NCBI GenBank assembly: GCA_964006375.1
Contig: OZ023270.1
Span: 75,541,391-75,605,390, forward strand
Direction of reading: 5' to 3'
DNA from: Tillus elongatus
Lineage: Eukaryota > Arthropoda > Insecta > Coleoptera > Cleridae
Length of the DNA stretch: 64,000 nucleotides
Shown: piece after piece, positions 23,905 to 34,809 of the stretch
How positions within the stretch are numbered: the stretch's first letter is position 1
How the letters are laid out: each line of letters starts with the position of its first letter
Program-made: the position numbers and the translations under genes
The notes under the pieces: model-generated
Databases searched by the model: none
What the model was told of the DNA's origin: nothing
The model's input: the letters and a program-made list of their open reading frames with translations, nothing else

Positions 23905-25960
23905 CCTCTGTCTTCTTCTTCTTCTTCAAGTGCCGTCTCCTCTTAGAAGGTCGGCTATCATCATGGCTACTCTCACTTTTGATGCTGCAGCTCTGAACAA
24001 CTCAACGGAACTACAGTTGTACCATTTTCTCAGGTTATTAAGCCAGAAAATGCGTCTTTTCCCTCTGCTTCTCTTTCCCCGTATCTTTTCCTGCATAATA
24101 TTCTGCAACAATACATATTTCTCTCCACTCATCACGTGGTCCAGATATTGCAGCTTTCTTATTTTAATTGTGTTCAATATTTCTTTTTCTTTTCTCATTC
24201 TTCCCAGTACCTGCTCATTTGTTACCATGTCTACCCAACTTATCCTCAAGATCCTTTTATATGACCACATCTCAAATGCCTCCAGTCGATCACTTATATC
24301 TTTCTTTAACGTCCATGATTCCATCACATATAGCAACAGCGAGAAAACGTAGCATCTCAATATTCTGACTCTTAAGTTGTAAGTTAAGATCTCTACTGCA
24401 TAACACGCTTCTCACTCTGTTAAATATGGTTCTGGCTTGTCCAATTCTTGATTTAATTTCTTCAGTGTACTCGTTATTCTCATTGACAGTTGTATCCAGG
24501 TACCTGTACTTACTGACTTTCTCTACTAGTTCTCCGTTGATCCATAGGTTTTCCTGTTGCTGAACTGCATTTGTAATGGTCATAAATTTGGTCTCTTTGA
24601 TATTTAGATTAGAGCAAGTTCGCTCTCCTCGCTACTCGTCACTACTTGATCTACTACGCTCTGTAAATCTTCTATTGTTTCGGAAATGAGTCTGGTGTCG
24701 TCTGCATACCGGATATTATTAATGGGTATTCCATTGACCTGTACTCCTATTGCTGTTTCTTTCACAGCTCTCTAAATGATTTCTTCCGTGTAAAGATTAA
24801 ATAATAGCGGCGATATTACACATCCTTGCCTTACAGCACGTTGTATTTTTACTTCTTCTGAGAGTTCATTGTCCACCTTAATATTAGCCGTCTGGCTGTA
24901 GTATAAATTATTTATTATTCTAATATCTTTCATGTCTACATTTTTACTTTTAAGTAACTGAATGAGGTGGTTGTGGCGGACTCTATCAAATGCTTTGTTG
25001 TAGTCAAGGAAACAGACATATATCAGCTGATTGATGTCCATGCATCTTCGAGTCAACACATTGAAGGGAAGCAAGGCTTCTCTTGTTCCCATTGCATTTC
25101 TGAAGCCAAATTGGGTTTCACTAATATCTTGTTCTGATTTCCTAAAAATTCTCTGGTGTATTATCTTTAGGAATATTTTGAGAGCGTGACTCATTAGACT
25201 GATGGTATGGTGGTCACTACATTCTTTTGCATTAACCTTTTTTGGTAATGTAATGAAGGTCGATCTAAGAGCCATTCGCGGGGAATGATTCCTGTCTTGT
25301 ATATTGTGTTAAATAGTTCCACCAATACGCCCATTTGATCTGCTGTGCTCCAAACGGTGATTTGCGTCGTTGTTACCCGAGTAGTAAATCTTTGACAGAT
25401 TAATCTTCATTTCGCCTGAATTAGGCCATCTCGTTTCACTGAGTCCCATTATGTTCACATTGAGTCGCTGCGTTTCTTGAAGCACGTTGTCAATTTTACC
25501 TGCTTCGAACATGGATCTGATGTTCCATGTACCGATCCTTATGTCTCTTTCCTTTTTCTTAGCTGCATTCAAAACTGTCCCTCCCGGAGATCCGAATAGG
25601 GGACTTGAAACTCCGGAATTTTTCCTGTCGAACTTAGCCATGTTGATTAACTAGGGATATCCATTTGGATCTTTACTGCAGTGGTTTCCCGTTGCCTTCT
25701 ACATCTTCCTGTCGTTAATCATTCATTGGTTTCTCCGCCTTTAGAGATGATTTCTCATTTCAAGGGCAAGAAGGTGCCCTATCTCTTAGTAGAGTTGGTT
25801 ACTTATACCGGTAACTGTTCGGTCAATGCAGGTTTTGGTCCGCCCCGAGTATTTAATTTCCTCGGTACCACCTACATCTAGGAGACGTTTCCCTATCCGC
25901 CACCTGGGAGGCGCCCGATGGAGGACTAGCAACCACCCTCTGTCTTACTGCGTCTCTTAT
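23905..25960 (-). mobile_element. RTE-like LINE, near full length but broken
   Basis: On the minus strand the order is leader (GGCGCCTCCCAGGTGGCGG-like, complement of 25895-25915), endonuclease start (25641-25309: IRIGTWNIRSMFEAGK, MGLSETRWPNSGEMK), RT (25275-24772: TQFGFRNAMGTREAL, FLDYNKAFDRVRHNHL, RQGCVISPLLFNLY) and post-RT region (24583-24290, 24360-23926: MRCYVFSLLLYVMESWTL). It ends in a (GAA)n tail (CTTCTTCTTC at 23914). Multiple frameshifts and a missing central endonuclease make it inactive. Related to the remnant at 12620-13935. Confidence 0.82.
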
Positions 25961-26470
25961 TAATATCCCTCAAGATACCTGTTTCGATTATCCAGTATTA
26001 TCCTGTAATGAATATTCTTTTTAATGCCGCTAAGTTTCATTTTTATAGTTTCTAGTAACTTGCGCCATGGTGCTGTAAATGCCTTGCAATGGCATTATCT
26101 ATAGAGGAGTTTTCTTTTCTTCTCCACATCCTGCACATACAGGGTCTGACTTGACACCCATTTTGAGAAGTATTTGTTCATACGACAATTATCAGTCAAA
26201 AGTTTTAGTTATTTCCTGTAATAATTGAGCGGATCATTTGCTCGCTGGCTAGATGGCTTTCACAGCAAGGCTTTCGGCAATTTGTGTGCAGAAGTCCCTC
26301 TCCAGTACATCAGATACCATCGTTACAACATCGTCTCGGTATCTTGCCTTGCAGTTTTACATTAAACTCCGCAATGTGGCTCTGACCCATAACAATTACT
26401 TTCCTCGTCAGCTACCTCGTTATCATTGGCAGGCACGGGTTTCTATTTCTAAACTAATACAAAATTTCTC
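25961..26470. other. Unassigned intron sequence
   Basis: About 510 bp before the FAS thioesterase exon. A short frame at 26253-26486 resembles no known family. Nothing else was seen. Confidence 0.4.
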
Positions 26471-26472
26471 AG

Positions 26473-26788
26473 GCTCCAGGAGATAGAAGCTGAACGAGAA
26501 ACTGAAGAGAGCGGTGGCAAAAAGAAAGAGCGACTGCCAGGTGGAATAGAACTCATTCTAAGACTAATTGGAGACGAATCATCATGTAACGTACCAATGA
26601 TACGACTTCCCAGTAAAGTTAAAGAAGACACGTATGCACCAACAGTTATATTACTTCCTGGTTTAGAAGGCGTAGCTTCCATTCTTAAGCCTCTGGCCAG
26701 CAATTTAAACTGCCACGCTCTCACAATGCAGTTTTGTCATGACAACCCTGAAGACAGTTTAGTGGAAACAGCAGAATATGTGTTGCCA
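26473..26788 (+). CDS. FASN: FAS exon, ACP-thioesterase linker and thioesterase start
   Basis: Acceptor TTTCTCAG|GCTC, donor TTGCCA|GTAAGT, phase 2 to 0. It holds a charged linker (EAERETEESGGKKKER), then the first part of the thioesterase, TVILLPGLEGVASILKPLA, with the oxyanion-region strand typical of the alpha/beta-hydrolase domain. The domain releases the finished fatty acid by hydrolysis. Confidence 0.93.
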
Positions 26789-27306
26789 GTAAGTAACAAG
26801 TGACTTAAGATACCACTGACATATTATGTTTTTTCTCTGATCTCTCTATAACTTGTCTTTTTTTTAATGGACTGTAGCCTAGAAGGCCTATTGCGCAAAT
26901 CTATTTTCTCATCCCAGTAAAAACTAAAGTACCCTGTATTATTTTATACAGGTACATCTAGACTGTATGATTAGCTTCAGTTCTCCATAGATGGATCGTT
27001 TTTTGTTCCAAAAATTTCTGTTAAAACCAGGAGGAATTCAAATAAAATAATCCCCTAGAAGGGAGGATGTCGTATTTTGGAATTCTAGCTATTACAGAAC
27101 CCGTTTTTCTACTAGTTTTAGTTAAGTCGAAACGTAATTAACCGATCAAATTATAAGATTTTAGCATTTCCAGTGGCGTCATTTAGCATCTACGGCTTCG
27201 TTACGTAGCGTTATTTCAGCCTCAGAACTAAGGAACCCATACACTTACGTACTTCATTGCTGCTAAAGTAACTTAATTTTTGATTAACTGAATATTTACA
27301 TCAATT
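26789..27306. other. Unassigned intron sequence
   Basis: About 520 bp of AT-rich intron between the FAS exon and SINE copy B. No feature recognised. Confidence 0.45.
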
Positions 27307-27320
27307 ATTAATTATGTAAA

Positions 27321-27683
27321 GAACCTTGGAGGTTCAGTGGTAAGAATGTGTGCTTCTGAACCGAATGGTACTGGGTTCCATCCCAGGGTACTCCTTTCAC
27401 TTTTTCAGTACAAACTGTAAAATTCACATCAACCGAGGTTCTGGCATTGTATTTGAGCAAGTTGAATATATGCACGTTCCGTCCTTCGGAGGGGGCGTAA
27501 AGGCGTCGGTCCCGTGTCCATGCGATGTTGGGAACGTTAAATATCCATACCCTCCTTACAGAAAGGCAGGGGTTCGGCAAAATTTCCAGGATAGTGAGGT
27601 AAAACTGCTCTCTGGCGTCGCTGATTGGCCATAGTCGCGGAAATAGGCCGAGGTTAAAGAAACAAACAAAAACACACACACAC
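27321..27683 (+). mobile_element. tRNA-derived SINE, copy B, with 14-bp target duplication
   Basis: Bounded by perfect direct repeats ATTAATTATGTAAA at 27307-27320 and 27684-27697. It has a tRNA-like head (GGAGGTTCAGTGGTAAGAAT; GGGTTCCATCCC at the B-box position) and the common body. The 3' tail AAAGAAACAAACAAAAACAC runs into an AC-rich end. The target duplication defines the element ends and its retrotransposition. Confidence 0.92.
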
Positions 27684-27704
27684 ATTAATTATGTAAAAAA
27701 AGTG

Positions 27705-28000
27705 TGGACGCGGCAAGTGCGTTATGTTAGCGAATTTTTACAGAAATGATCTACACAATTTTTACGGTTCTAGTACAAATACATTTACTCTTACATTATC
27801 TGTTTTTTTATACATGCCGCCTTGACCCGATGGTTGTCATATGGACTGGGGAGGTAGGGTCGCCGGCGCGTTTTTTAGCGTGGTATGTGGATGCGGGCTA
27901 AGGCAAAACTACGAAGACAATTTGGAACATTATCTGTAGATTTCACAGGCAGGGATGTAGTAACATGATTGACGACTTGAAAAACTGTTAGTTGGTTGTA
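27705..28000 (+). mobile_element. Fragment with microsatellite-cored repeat end
   Basis: Begins GTGGACGCGGCAAGTGCGTT, then AGCGAATTTTTACAGAAATG, the family end also at 63228. The rest of the copy diverges after about 70 bp and was not classified. Confidence 0.5.
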
Positions 28001-28617
28001 CGGCGACATCTATTTATAAAAATTGTACTAGAGCCGTTTCAGACAGCAAAGTACCTAGTTGCTCCCATAGATGGCTACGCTCTAACAGAACTCATGGTTA
28101 CACAGGGTGTAGGACCGAAGACGCCTCGGATTATAGCTCCCTACCATACAAGATATCGAAAAAATTCTAGAAGCAAAATTGTACATAGGTACAATGGCCA
28201 TGTTCCCAAAATATTTCTGATCACCAGTGGCATGCCATATTCCAATGGCATGGCGTATCAAACTTATGTTTTTTTTTTTTTAATAAAACACCCTATATTT
28301 TATTGCCGATTTGGAAAGTGCTCAAAGAGTACTTTTTTTATGTAACATGTCATTCCCCTAACTTTAGCAGTTTTGCTGTTCAAACCTTTTATCCTCATGG
28401 TGCGACCATTTTTGGGAATTTTTTGGAACTAAATTGCACCGTTGCCGCGGTTTTGAATTTAGGAGCAGGCTAAGATTCTTGCACCATCACATAATTTTTT
28501 TCGGTTACTTTGTCGAAAGAAAATTTTTTCGATTGACCTTCGCGAATTGTCTTTTCTTTTTCGAAAATTTCAAGTGGCACCACCCTACGAGATTACAGCG
28601 TTGGATAGTAGAAAGTC

Positions 28618-29640
28618 CAAATTTCCCTATTTTTATTTCAACAACACACCACGGGGGATTACAGCCTAAATACTATCGTACCGTGGGTGTCGACAAGGAG
28701 GAAAGAGTAACTTGTTAATTCTGGACTTGAAGGTTTGGAGGTTCGGGGGAGAAGGAAAAACATATGCCGGCAAGGAATTCCACAACTTAGAAGTCCTCGG
28801 GACACAAGAGCGGGCATAACACGATTTTCTATGTCTGGTGACCTGGACAGTAAAAGGGTGCATTCGCTCTGTTCCCCTGTTAGATCTGTTGGGGGCAGCA
28901 GGTGGAGGAACTATGGAAGAAAGCTCCTCTGAGCAGTGCCCGTGCAGATCTATAAGAGAGAGGGGGGGGGGGTAACCAACGCCACGTCGGTGGGCAGGGG
29001 ATTGCAGCCTTTGGGTGAGGGTACGGTCGCCAATGAGACGTTTAGCTCTCTTCTGAACGGAGTCCAGGATAGCGAGTGTAGAAGCGGCAGCAACACCCCA
29101 GATGTAGGAGCAGTATTCGACGTTTGGTCTCATTTGTGAAATATATAAGGTTTAGAGATTAGCTGGTCAAAAGTAATTGCGAACCCGGAAGAGTAAACGT
29201 AATTTCTTAGCAGCCGCTTCTGCAATTGATGTGACATGTTGGTGCCAATTGAGATTTCGATTCACAGAAATGCCAAAAAGTGAAAAGGACTCATTACTTT
29301 GAATAACTTGGTTGTTTATTGTGATGGGTCTAGGGCTGGTGTATCTTTTATAAGATAGAAAGCAAGACTGAGATTTGGTGGGGTTGACTTGTACAAGATT
29401 TGCACTTTCCCAGTCTAATATTTTTTGGAGATCCACGGAGACAGAACCCTCCATGAGTCTGCGATTCTCATCTAATTGGGCTAAAGGGACAGACTTAGAA
29501 TATTGTATATTTGTGTGGAGGGTGCTGTCGTCCGCGTAACTGTGAACCGGGTTGGATGTGCTAGAGAGGAGGTCATTGATGTGGAGAAGAAACAAGGTAG
29601 GGGATAAAGCTGAACCTTGAGGAACTCCTGCATTAATTAA
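28618..29640 (-). mobile_element. Jockey/CR1-group LINE (family B), 3' part
   Basis: On the minus strand 29595-29167 gives LHINDLLSSTSNPVHSYADD (RT active site) and NPTKSQSCFLSYKR, and 29133-28666 gives the C-terminal region CSYIWGVAAASTLAILDSV and SKLWNSLPAYVF. It ends in TGTGTTGTTGAAATAAAAA, the same 3' end as the copies at 39515 and 49650. 5'-truncated within the RT; antisense in the FAS intron. Confidence 0.82.
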
Positions 29641-29647
29641 TTAATTA

Positions 29648-30191
29648 ATATATATTTCTACGGTAAATCTAAATATAATTGTTATTATACAAGATACGAG
29701 AACAAATTGTATACGTTAATTATAGGGTGTCTTGAGCTGCATCTTATAAAATTATTTTGACAATCACAGTGTGGCCAATAAGTCGTTGGTGATACCTACA
29801 AGTTTTTTCGAACACCCTTACATTATTGCATTTTTACATTTTTTATCAAATATGATGCATGTTTGTAAGAAAAAACGGGACGCAGTAAGTGCGTTTCGGT
29901 GGCGATTTTTCATAAAATGCTTTAAATTTCAATAACTCAATTTGATATTAACCTAAGATTTGCTGGCTAGGAAACCAGTTTTCTCGAAAACATATTAAGT
30001 TTATTTTCGGAAAATTTTTGTACATTTTCAAACAATAAGTTGTTTTGATAAAATATGGTACCTACATTGTTTCTACTATATAGGCGATACAGGTAGCCAG
30101 ATTAATACCTGCTTGCATTAGAGAGACATATTTGCTATTAAAAACATTTTTATGAAAATTCACTTCCATAACGCACTTTCTGCGTCCAGAC
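29648..30191. mobile_element. Composite short-TIR element, copy 2
   Basis: The leader TTTCTACGGTAAATCTAAA, then GGGTGTCTTGAGCTGCATCT, is followed by a unit from GGGACGCAGTAAGTGCG (29878) to ATAACGCACTTTCTGCGTCC (about 30170-30189). It is about 310 bp with inverted ends and no coding sequence. Nearly the same unit, including ACTCAATTTGCTATTAACC and TGTTTCTACTATATAGG, is at 58222-58532. Confidence 0.7.
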
Positions 30192-30480
30192 TTTGTTTAT
30201 AGCACAGACTAATACCTAAACTGTGACTCTGAGCCTCTGGAAGACTAGTTCCTCCTGTGTGTGGCCGGTTGCCTGTGTTTGATCTGTGTGTTTCTTCTTT
30301 GTGGACATGAGCGTTTTGAGTGTGTTGACTTTATTGTGTGTGTTTTACCAGCCTACGTTGCCGTGGATCTATTGGATGTTTTCGTTGTTTATATTTTGTG
30401 TCCCTATACTACGTTTTATTTGACTCGCTATGTAATTTTTAATGCGTGAAATATACCTATATATCTATCTAACAGCGAAA
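30192..30480. other. GT-rich unassigned sequence
   Basis: Strand-asymmetric, T- and G-rich stretch (TGTGTGTTTCTTCTTTGTGG and similar). No gene recognised. Confidence 0.4.
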
Positions 30481-30484
30481 TAGA

Positions 30485-30800
30485 TTAGATATAAAAATAA
30501 GTACTCTTTGACCACTTTCCTAATCTGCAATAAAATATAGGGTGTTCCATTAAAAAAAACATTAGTTCAAACACTCGTCTTAAAATATTCTTCGAATGTC
30601 TTAAAATCGTAATCTCGTCATAGGTAAATGCATTTTTTCTACGGAAATTCGCTAAAAAAAAACCGCCTTCTTGTGCCTGACAATATCCCAAACGGTCGAC
30701 AAATTCTTGTTGGACTCTATTTATAATCTCTAGAGAAATATTGGTACATTCAGTGCTAATTCTTGATTTTAATTCGTCGATAGTATCTGGTTTACTATTA
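30485..30800 (-). pseudogene. Tc1/mariner-type transposase C-terminus and adjacent end
   Basis: The minus strand at about 30797-30660 reads KPDTIDELKSRISTECTNI, then RVQQEFVDRLGYCQAQEGG, the closing helix typical of insect Tc1/mariner transposases (DIDQLR..VRRSF..R pattern). The following sequence, GGAACACCCTATATTTTATTGC on the minus strand, also occurs on the plus strand at 28285-28343, so a fragment of the same element lies inverted 2.2 kb away. No catalytic part remains. Confidence 0.6.
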
Positions 30801-30913
30801 TAATTATTATTTCTTCACAGTCTTTAGGTCTGTGAACAAAAAAAAACAAATCTCAAAACTCTACAATAGATACTTTTGCTAAATAAATACGTTGTAAACA
30901 CACATGTACTAAC

Positions 30914-31014
30914 CTCTGAATTAGCTGTTCTTTAGGTCCGCTTAATTTTGCACCTCTGTTTCTTAGATCTTTTAAAGCACTTACATTCATTGAGCCATAC
31001 CGTATGTCTGCCAT
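30914..31014 (-). pseudogene. Candidate first coding exon with SAP-like domain
   Basis: The minus strand from ATG (31014) reads MADIRYGSMNVSALKDLRN, then RGAKLSGPKEQLIQR, and runs into a splice donor AGAG|GTTAGT at 30914/30913. The LKxxLRxRGAKLSGxKxxLIxR pattern is the helix-extension-helix SAP motif, a DNA-binding module often found at the start of insect transposon-encoded proteins. The region after the following acceptor-like site (about 30833) does not continue a SAP protein convincingly. Likely an orphaned exon carried by a mobile element. Confidence 0.5.
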
Positions 31015-31600
31015 AATTAATCAGTAATGACACAATCTTTACAACAATAATGAACAATTTGTAAAAACCTGCGATAAAAGAGACCTAAAATATAAACGTT
31101 GTGACATTTGACTATCTGACATTTCCAGAGACCTTACTCTAGACTAGCGCCTACAGCGGCTAATTCAAGCGCGATAGCCCTCATTGTTAGTTGATTGTTG
31201 ACTATTGTCCACAGCTCTATCTATAACATTTTGTGTAAACTATAGCTATCGTGACAACATACTACCTGGTCCTGCACCGAGATGGCGTTCCTGTCGTATC
31301 TCTCACAACGTTCTTCAGGCTGAACCCTGCGGCAACTTTCATTGTTTAGGTTTTTATCTACGATTTATTTAAATAGAATAGCAGTAAAGATGGCGTCATC
31401 TGTCTTTGTCCAACATTGTAGATATTTCATTACAGAATCTGAAGTGATGTCGAGGATTATTGTATTATTCATTTCGAATAATTCCATTTTCCTTTGATCA
31501 AACTACTTTTGGTACACGACCACGTCTGTCTATGTTCTATTAAGTTGTAAATATTCGTTTCAATCACTTAGACAATTTGAGAGATATTGCATTTTTAAAA
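31015..31600. other. Unassigned intron sequence
   Basis: About 590 bp with moderately higher GC around 31120-31330 and no recognised frame or repeat. Confidence 0.4.
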
Positions 31601-31735
31601 ATATTTTTAATTTTTTTACTAAGAAAAATTGGCCGCTAAGATTTGATGAACGAACTCATCCAAGCCATTAGCAAAATAAGGGTAGCTCCCAAATTTGGTC
31701 GTCCAAATCAGTGAAGTATTTTTAGGTTATCGGTT

Positions 31736-31833
<98 letters not shown>

Positions 31834-31900
31834 CATTTTAACTGACCAATTTTCTTAATAAAAATTCACTAAAAAGGATTAAAAGATATGTAAAAAAATG
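31600..31900 (-). mobile_element. Microsatellite-cored repeat, copy 4 (degraded)
   Basis: AACGAACTCATCCAAGCCAT, then GGTTATCGGTTGGATATATA leads into a 95-bp (TA)n tract (31738-31832). Past it are AATAAAAATTCACTAAAAAG, the hairpin half of the family. In the FAS intron before the exon at 32034. Confidence 0.65.
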
Positions 31901-32033
31901 TCATCACCATTAAGATTTGAACCCGTGTTATAATACGATTATTTGCTGGGTTATTCACATTCGTAAATTACTTGTAATAGATAATTCGTATTAATTAGCA
32001 GAAAGACATTGAATATAACTTTGTTTTTTGTAG

Positions 32034-32297
32034 AATGTGGAGAAAAACATTTCCAAGGAACAACCATTTAAAATTGTAGCGTATTCTTTTGGAGCTACAA
32101 TTGCATTGGAGGTTGTGAGCAAACTGGAACAAAAAGGTTACGACGGTACCCTGATCCTTATTGATGGTTCGCCGAAGATGTTGTACGAGATCATGAAACA
32201 ACAGCTTAATATCGATTCTGAGGATCAGTTCCAGACAGGAATCTTATGCGCTTTGATGGCACTCTATATGCCATATGAATCCATATTAAAGAATAGG
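32034..32297 (+). CDS. FASN: FAS exon, thioesterase nucleophile and acid
   Basis: Acceptor TTTTTGTAG|AAT, donor AATAGG|GTAGGT, phase 0 to 0. FKIVAYSFGATIALE contains the nucleophilic serine (about residue 680 of the window frame), but the first position of the usual GxSxG is alanine. LILIDGSP supplies the probable catalytic aspartate (about 706). The exon follows YVLP of the previous exon without gap despite a 5.2-kb intron. Confidence 0.93.
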
Positions 32298-32523
32298 GTA
32301 GGTGACTTTTTCTTTAAACTACAGAGAACTTCACTTAATCAAACAGCAAAGATGCCGGTAATCGCAGATGTTTAAAACGTCATCTAATCTAGATAAAGCC
32401 ACTTGAGTTGGTAGAATGTTTTGTATCAATTATCATAAAACATAACTTGTCAAAAATGTGTTCTTAACAAATTAAAGTTTAAAACTTTTTGTGGAAAACT
32501 TGTTTAAGAAATTTAAATTTCAG

Positions 32524-32952
32524 GAAAAACTCTTCAGATGCGCAACGTATGAAGAGCGAATGAAGGTGGCCAAAGAGGCTGCTCCTAAAGATACCCCCCA
32601 CTCAGAAGAACATCAACGAAAGGTTGCTATCAATGCTTACAAGAAGCTCAGAGGATTAAAGAAGTACCAACCTAGCTTCACGAAAATCAAATCAAAAGTA
32701 AAGCTGTTTAAGCCAAAACATTTAAGTGTTCCAAATTTACCAGAAGATTATTACCTCTCAGAAATATGTGAACAGCCAGTAGAGATAAGGGTTTTTGATG
32801 GTAACCACATCAGTATCTTGGAAAACGTCGAGGTAGCAGATGCCATCAATATCGAAGTAGGCGCAGCGCCTTTATTTGTCAAAAAATCCATGCCTGAAGA
32901 TGAAACTGACAGAACGAATTCTCAGGAAGATGAAGTAAATCACAATGAATAG
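32524..32952 (+). CDS. FASN: FAS last exon, thioesterase end and stop
   Basis: Acceptor AATTTCAG|GAA, phase 0, ending at TAG 32950-32952. VRVFDGNHISILEN-type sequence (here EIRVFDGNHISILENV) supplies the catalytic histidine (about residue 845), completing Ser-Asp-His. The tail after it is acidic (EDETDRTNSQEDEVNHNE) and is not a known domain. No canonical AATAAA was found in the next 450 bp, so the polyadenylation site is uncertain. Confidence 0.93.
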   Translation, partial: EKLFRCATYEERMKVAKEAAPKDTPHSEEHQRKVAINAYKKLRGLKKYQPSFTKIKSKVKLFKPKHLSVPNLPEDYYLSEICEQPVEIRVFDGNHISILENVEVADAINIEVGAAPLFVKKSMPEDETDRTNSQEDEVNHNE

Positions 32953-33403
32953 GAGTTTAACATATTCTTTGTATTACTAGTGTGATATTTTTTTATAGGT
33001 TTTATTTATAGTTTTTATAGCTTTTAGATACGTATGTCCAGCAATATATATGGCTTGTTTTAAAGCCAAATCGTTAGTAAATTAGTGGCTAATACTGTTG
33101 TAAAACATTATTTGACATATTTTTATACAGTGACTTACTTATTGAACAACGTTAATAATTTCAATTGAAATTATATATAGGCCAAACTGAAAGTTGACAC
33201 TTAACAGAACAATTAGTTTTTAACGAAAGAAAATAATAGAATTGGTGTTTATAAAATTGACCTACTGTTTACCAGAAACAAACTTTTAAAAGAAAATACT
33301 TATTAATTTTCATGCAAATTTTTATTCACATATATCAGTCTACGATTTATATGCTTTTTTTCAATTGAGGTTTCAAAGACATCTTTGTAACGGAGAACTT
33401 CAC

Positions 33404-33408
<5 letters not shown>
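32953..33408 (+). other. FAS 3' untranslated region, end not determined
   Basis: AT-rich sequence after the FAS stop with no open frame and no recognisable repeat up to the (TA)n tract at 33409. It probably holds the 3' UTR. No AATAAA is visible and no polyadenylation site could be assigned. Confidence 0.5.
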
Positions 33409-33497
<89 letters not shown>

Positions 33498-33503
33498 GTG
33501 AAG

Positions 33504-33560
<57 letters not shown>
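33409..33560. repeat. Two (TA)n tracts around an inverted 15-bp motif
   Basis: (TA)n at 33409-33491 and 33505-33560. ACTTCACTTTTTAA lies just before the first tract and its complement TTAAAAAGTGAAGT between the two, so the first tract is the loop of a perfect hairpin. Confidence 0.8.
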
Positions 33561-33562
<2 letters not shown>

Positions 33563-33897
33563 TGTCCCACATAGACACATTCATGGATGCTCTATCGATC
33601 TAAAATAATGACGATATTCTGTCACTTCCGCTTATACCGGATGTCGCCATCAACTTTGTTATTTTTATTTTTGATGGAACACCTATATATTATTGCATTT
33701 TTGAATTCTACAGAAAATTCTAGACTGATTTTAAAATTTCAAAAGGTCATATTTTTTGCGTTATTGAGAATTTTCCAAAAATTTTGACACGAGGAGGTCA
33801 CTTTTGAAAACATCATACTTGTCACAAAATCATATGGGAGTTTGAACTTCTGCATACGATTTTGCAATATGACAGTGTATCAAGATGTCGAAGCAGA

Positions 33898-33987
<90 letters not shown>

Positions 33988-34203
33988 ATGTTCTCAATTA
34001 AGCAGTAATTTTTCATAAAGAATTTTAAACGGAATACCCTGTATATTGTTGCTTGGATCGATGCGGAATCAAATGTCCTATAAATTGGTTGGGTAGCATC
34101 CTATACCAGGTTAACTGTCCATATATTTCTTATGGAATACTAGAGTTGTGAAGAATTATATACAAAATGATTTGCGTGTTAATGTCGTTGCAAAAACACG
34201 TAA

Positions 34204-34551
34204 GAGCCTCGGTGATTCAGAGGCAAGAACGCTCGGAACCGAAGGGTACTGCGTTCGATCCCAGGGTTCTCCTTTCACTTTTTCAGTATAAACTGCAATA
34301 TTAACATCAACCAAGGTTCTGGCCTTGTATTTGAGCAAGTTGAATGTCTGTACGTTCCGCTCTTCGGAGGGGGCGTAAAGCCGTCGGTCCCGTGTCCATG
34401 CAATGTTGGGCACGTTAAAGATCCCTACCCTCCTTACAGAAAGACAGGGGTTTGGCAAAATTTCCAGGATAGTGAGGTTAAACTGCTCCCTGGCGTCGGT
34501 GATTGGCCATAGTCTCGGAAATAGGCAGACGTTAAAGAAACAAAGCACACA
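34204..34551 (+). mobile_element. tRNA-derived SINE, copy C, with 13-bp target duplication
   Basis: Direct repeats CAAAAACACGTAA at 34191-34203 and 34552-34564 bound it. Head GCCTCGGTGATTCAGAGG with B box GCGTTCGATCCC; body and 3' tail (GACGTTAAAGAAACAAAGC) match the other copies. The TA-flanked host element shows that SINE insertion came later. Confidence 0.9.
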
Positions 34552-34809
34552 CAAAAACACGTAATACGTTTTAATAATAAGCACTCAATTAATTTGTGTC
34601 AACTGCTTAACTGTTGGTGTTAAGTGGCTGTATTTATTAACTAAAACATTGTAAATCATTATTAGTAAAAAAAAAGCATCATCATTTATTTTTGTGACAG
34701 AAGGTACACAAATTCTAGAAACGAACAGAAAGAAACATGAAATAACACATTTATTTTAAATACCTAAACCAATAGGTAGGGTAACAAACTAAATTAGGGT
34801 TTCTAATCA

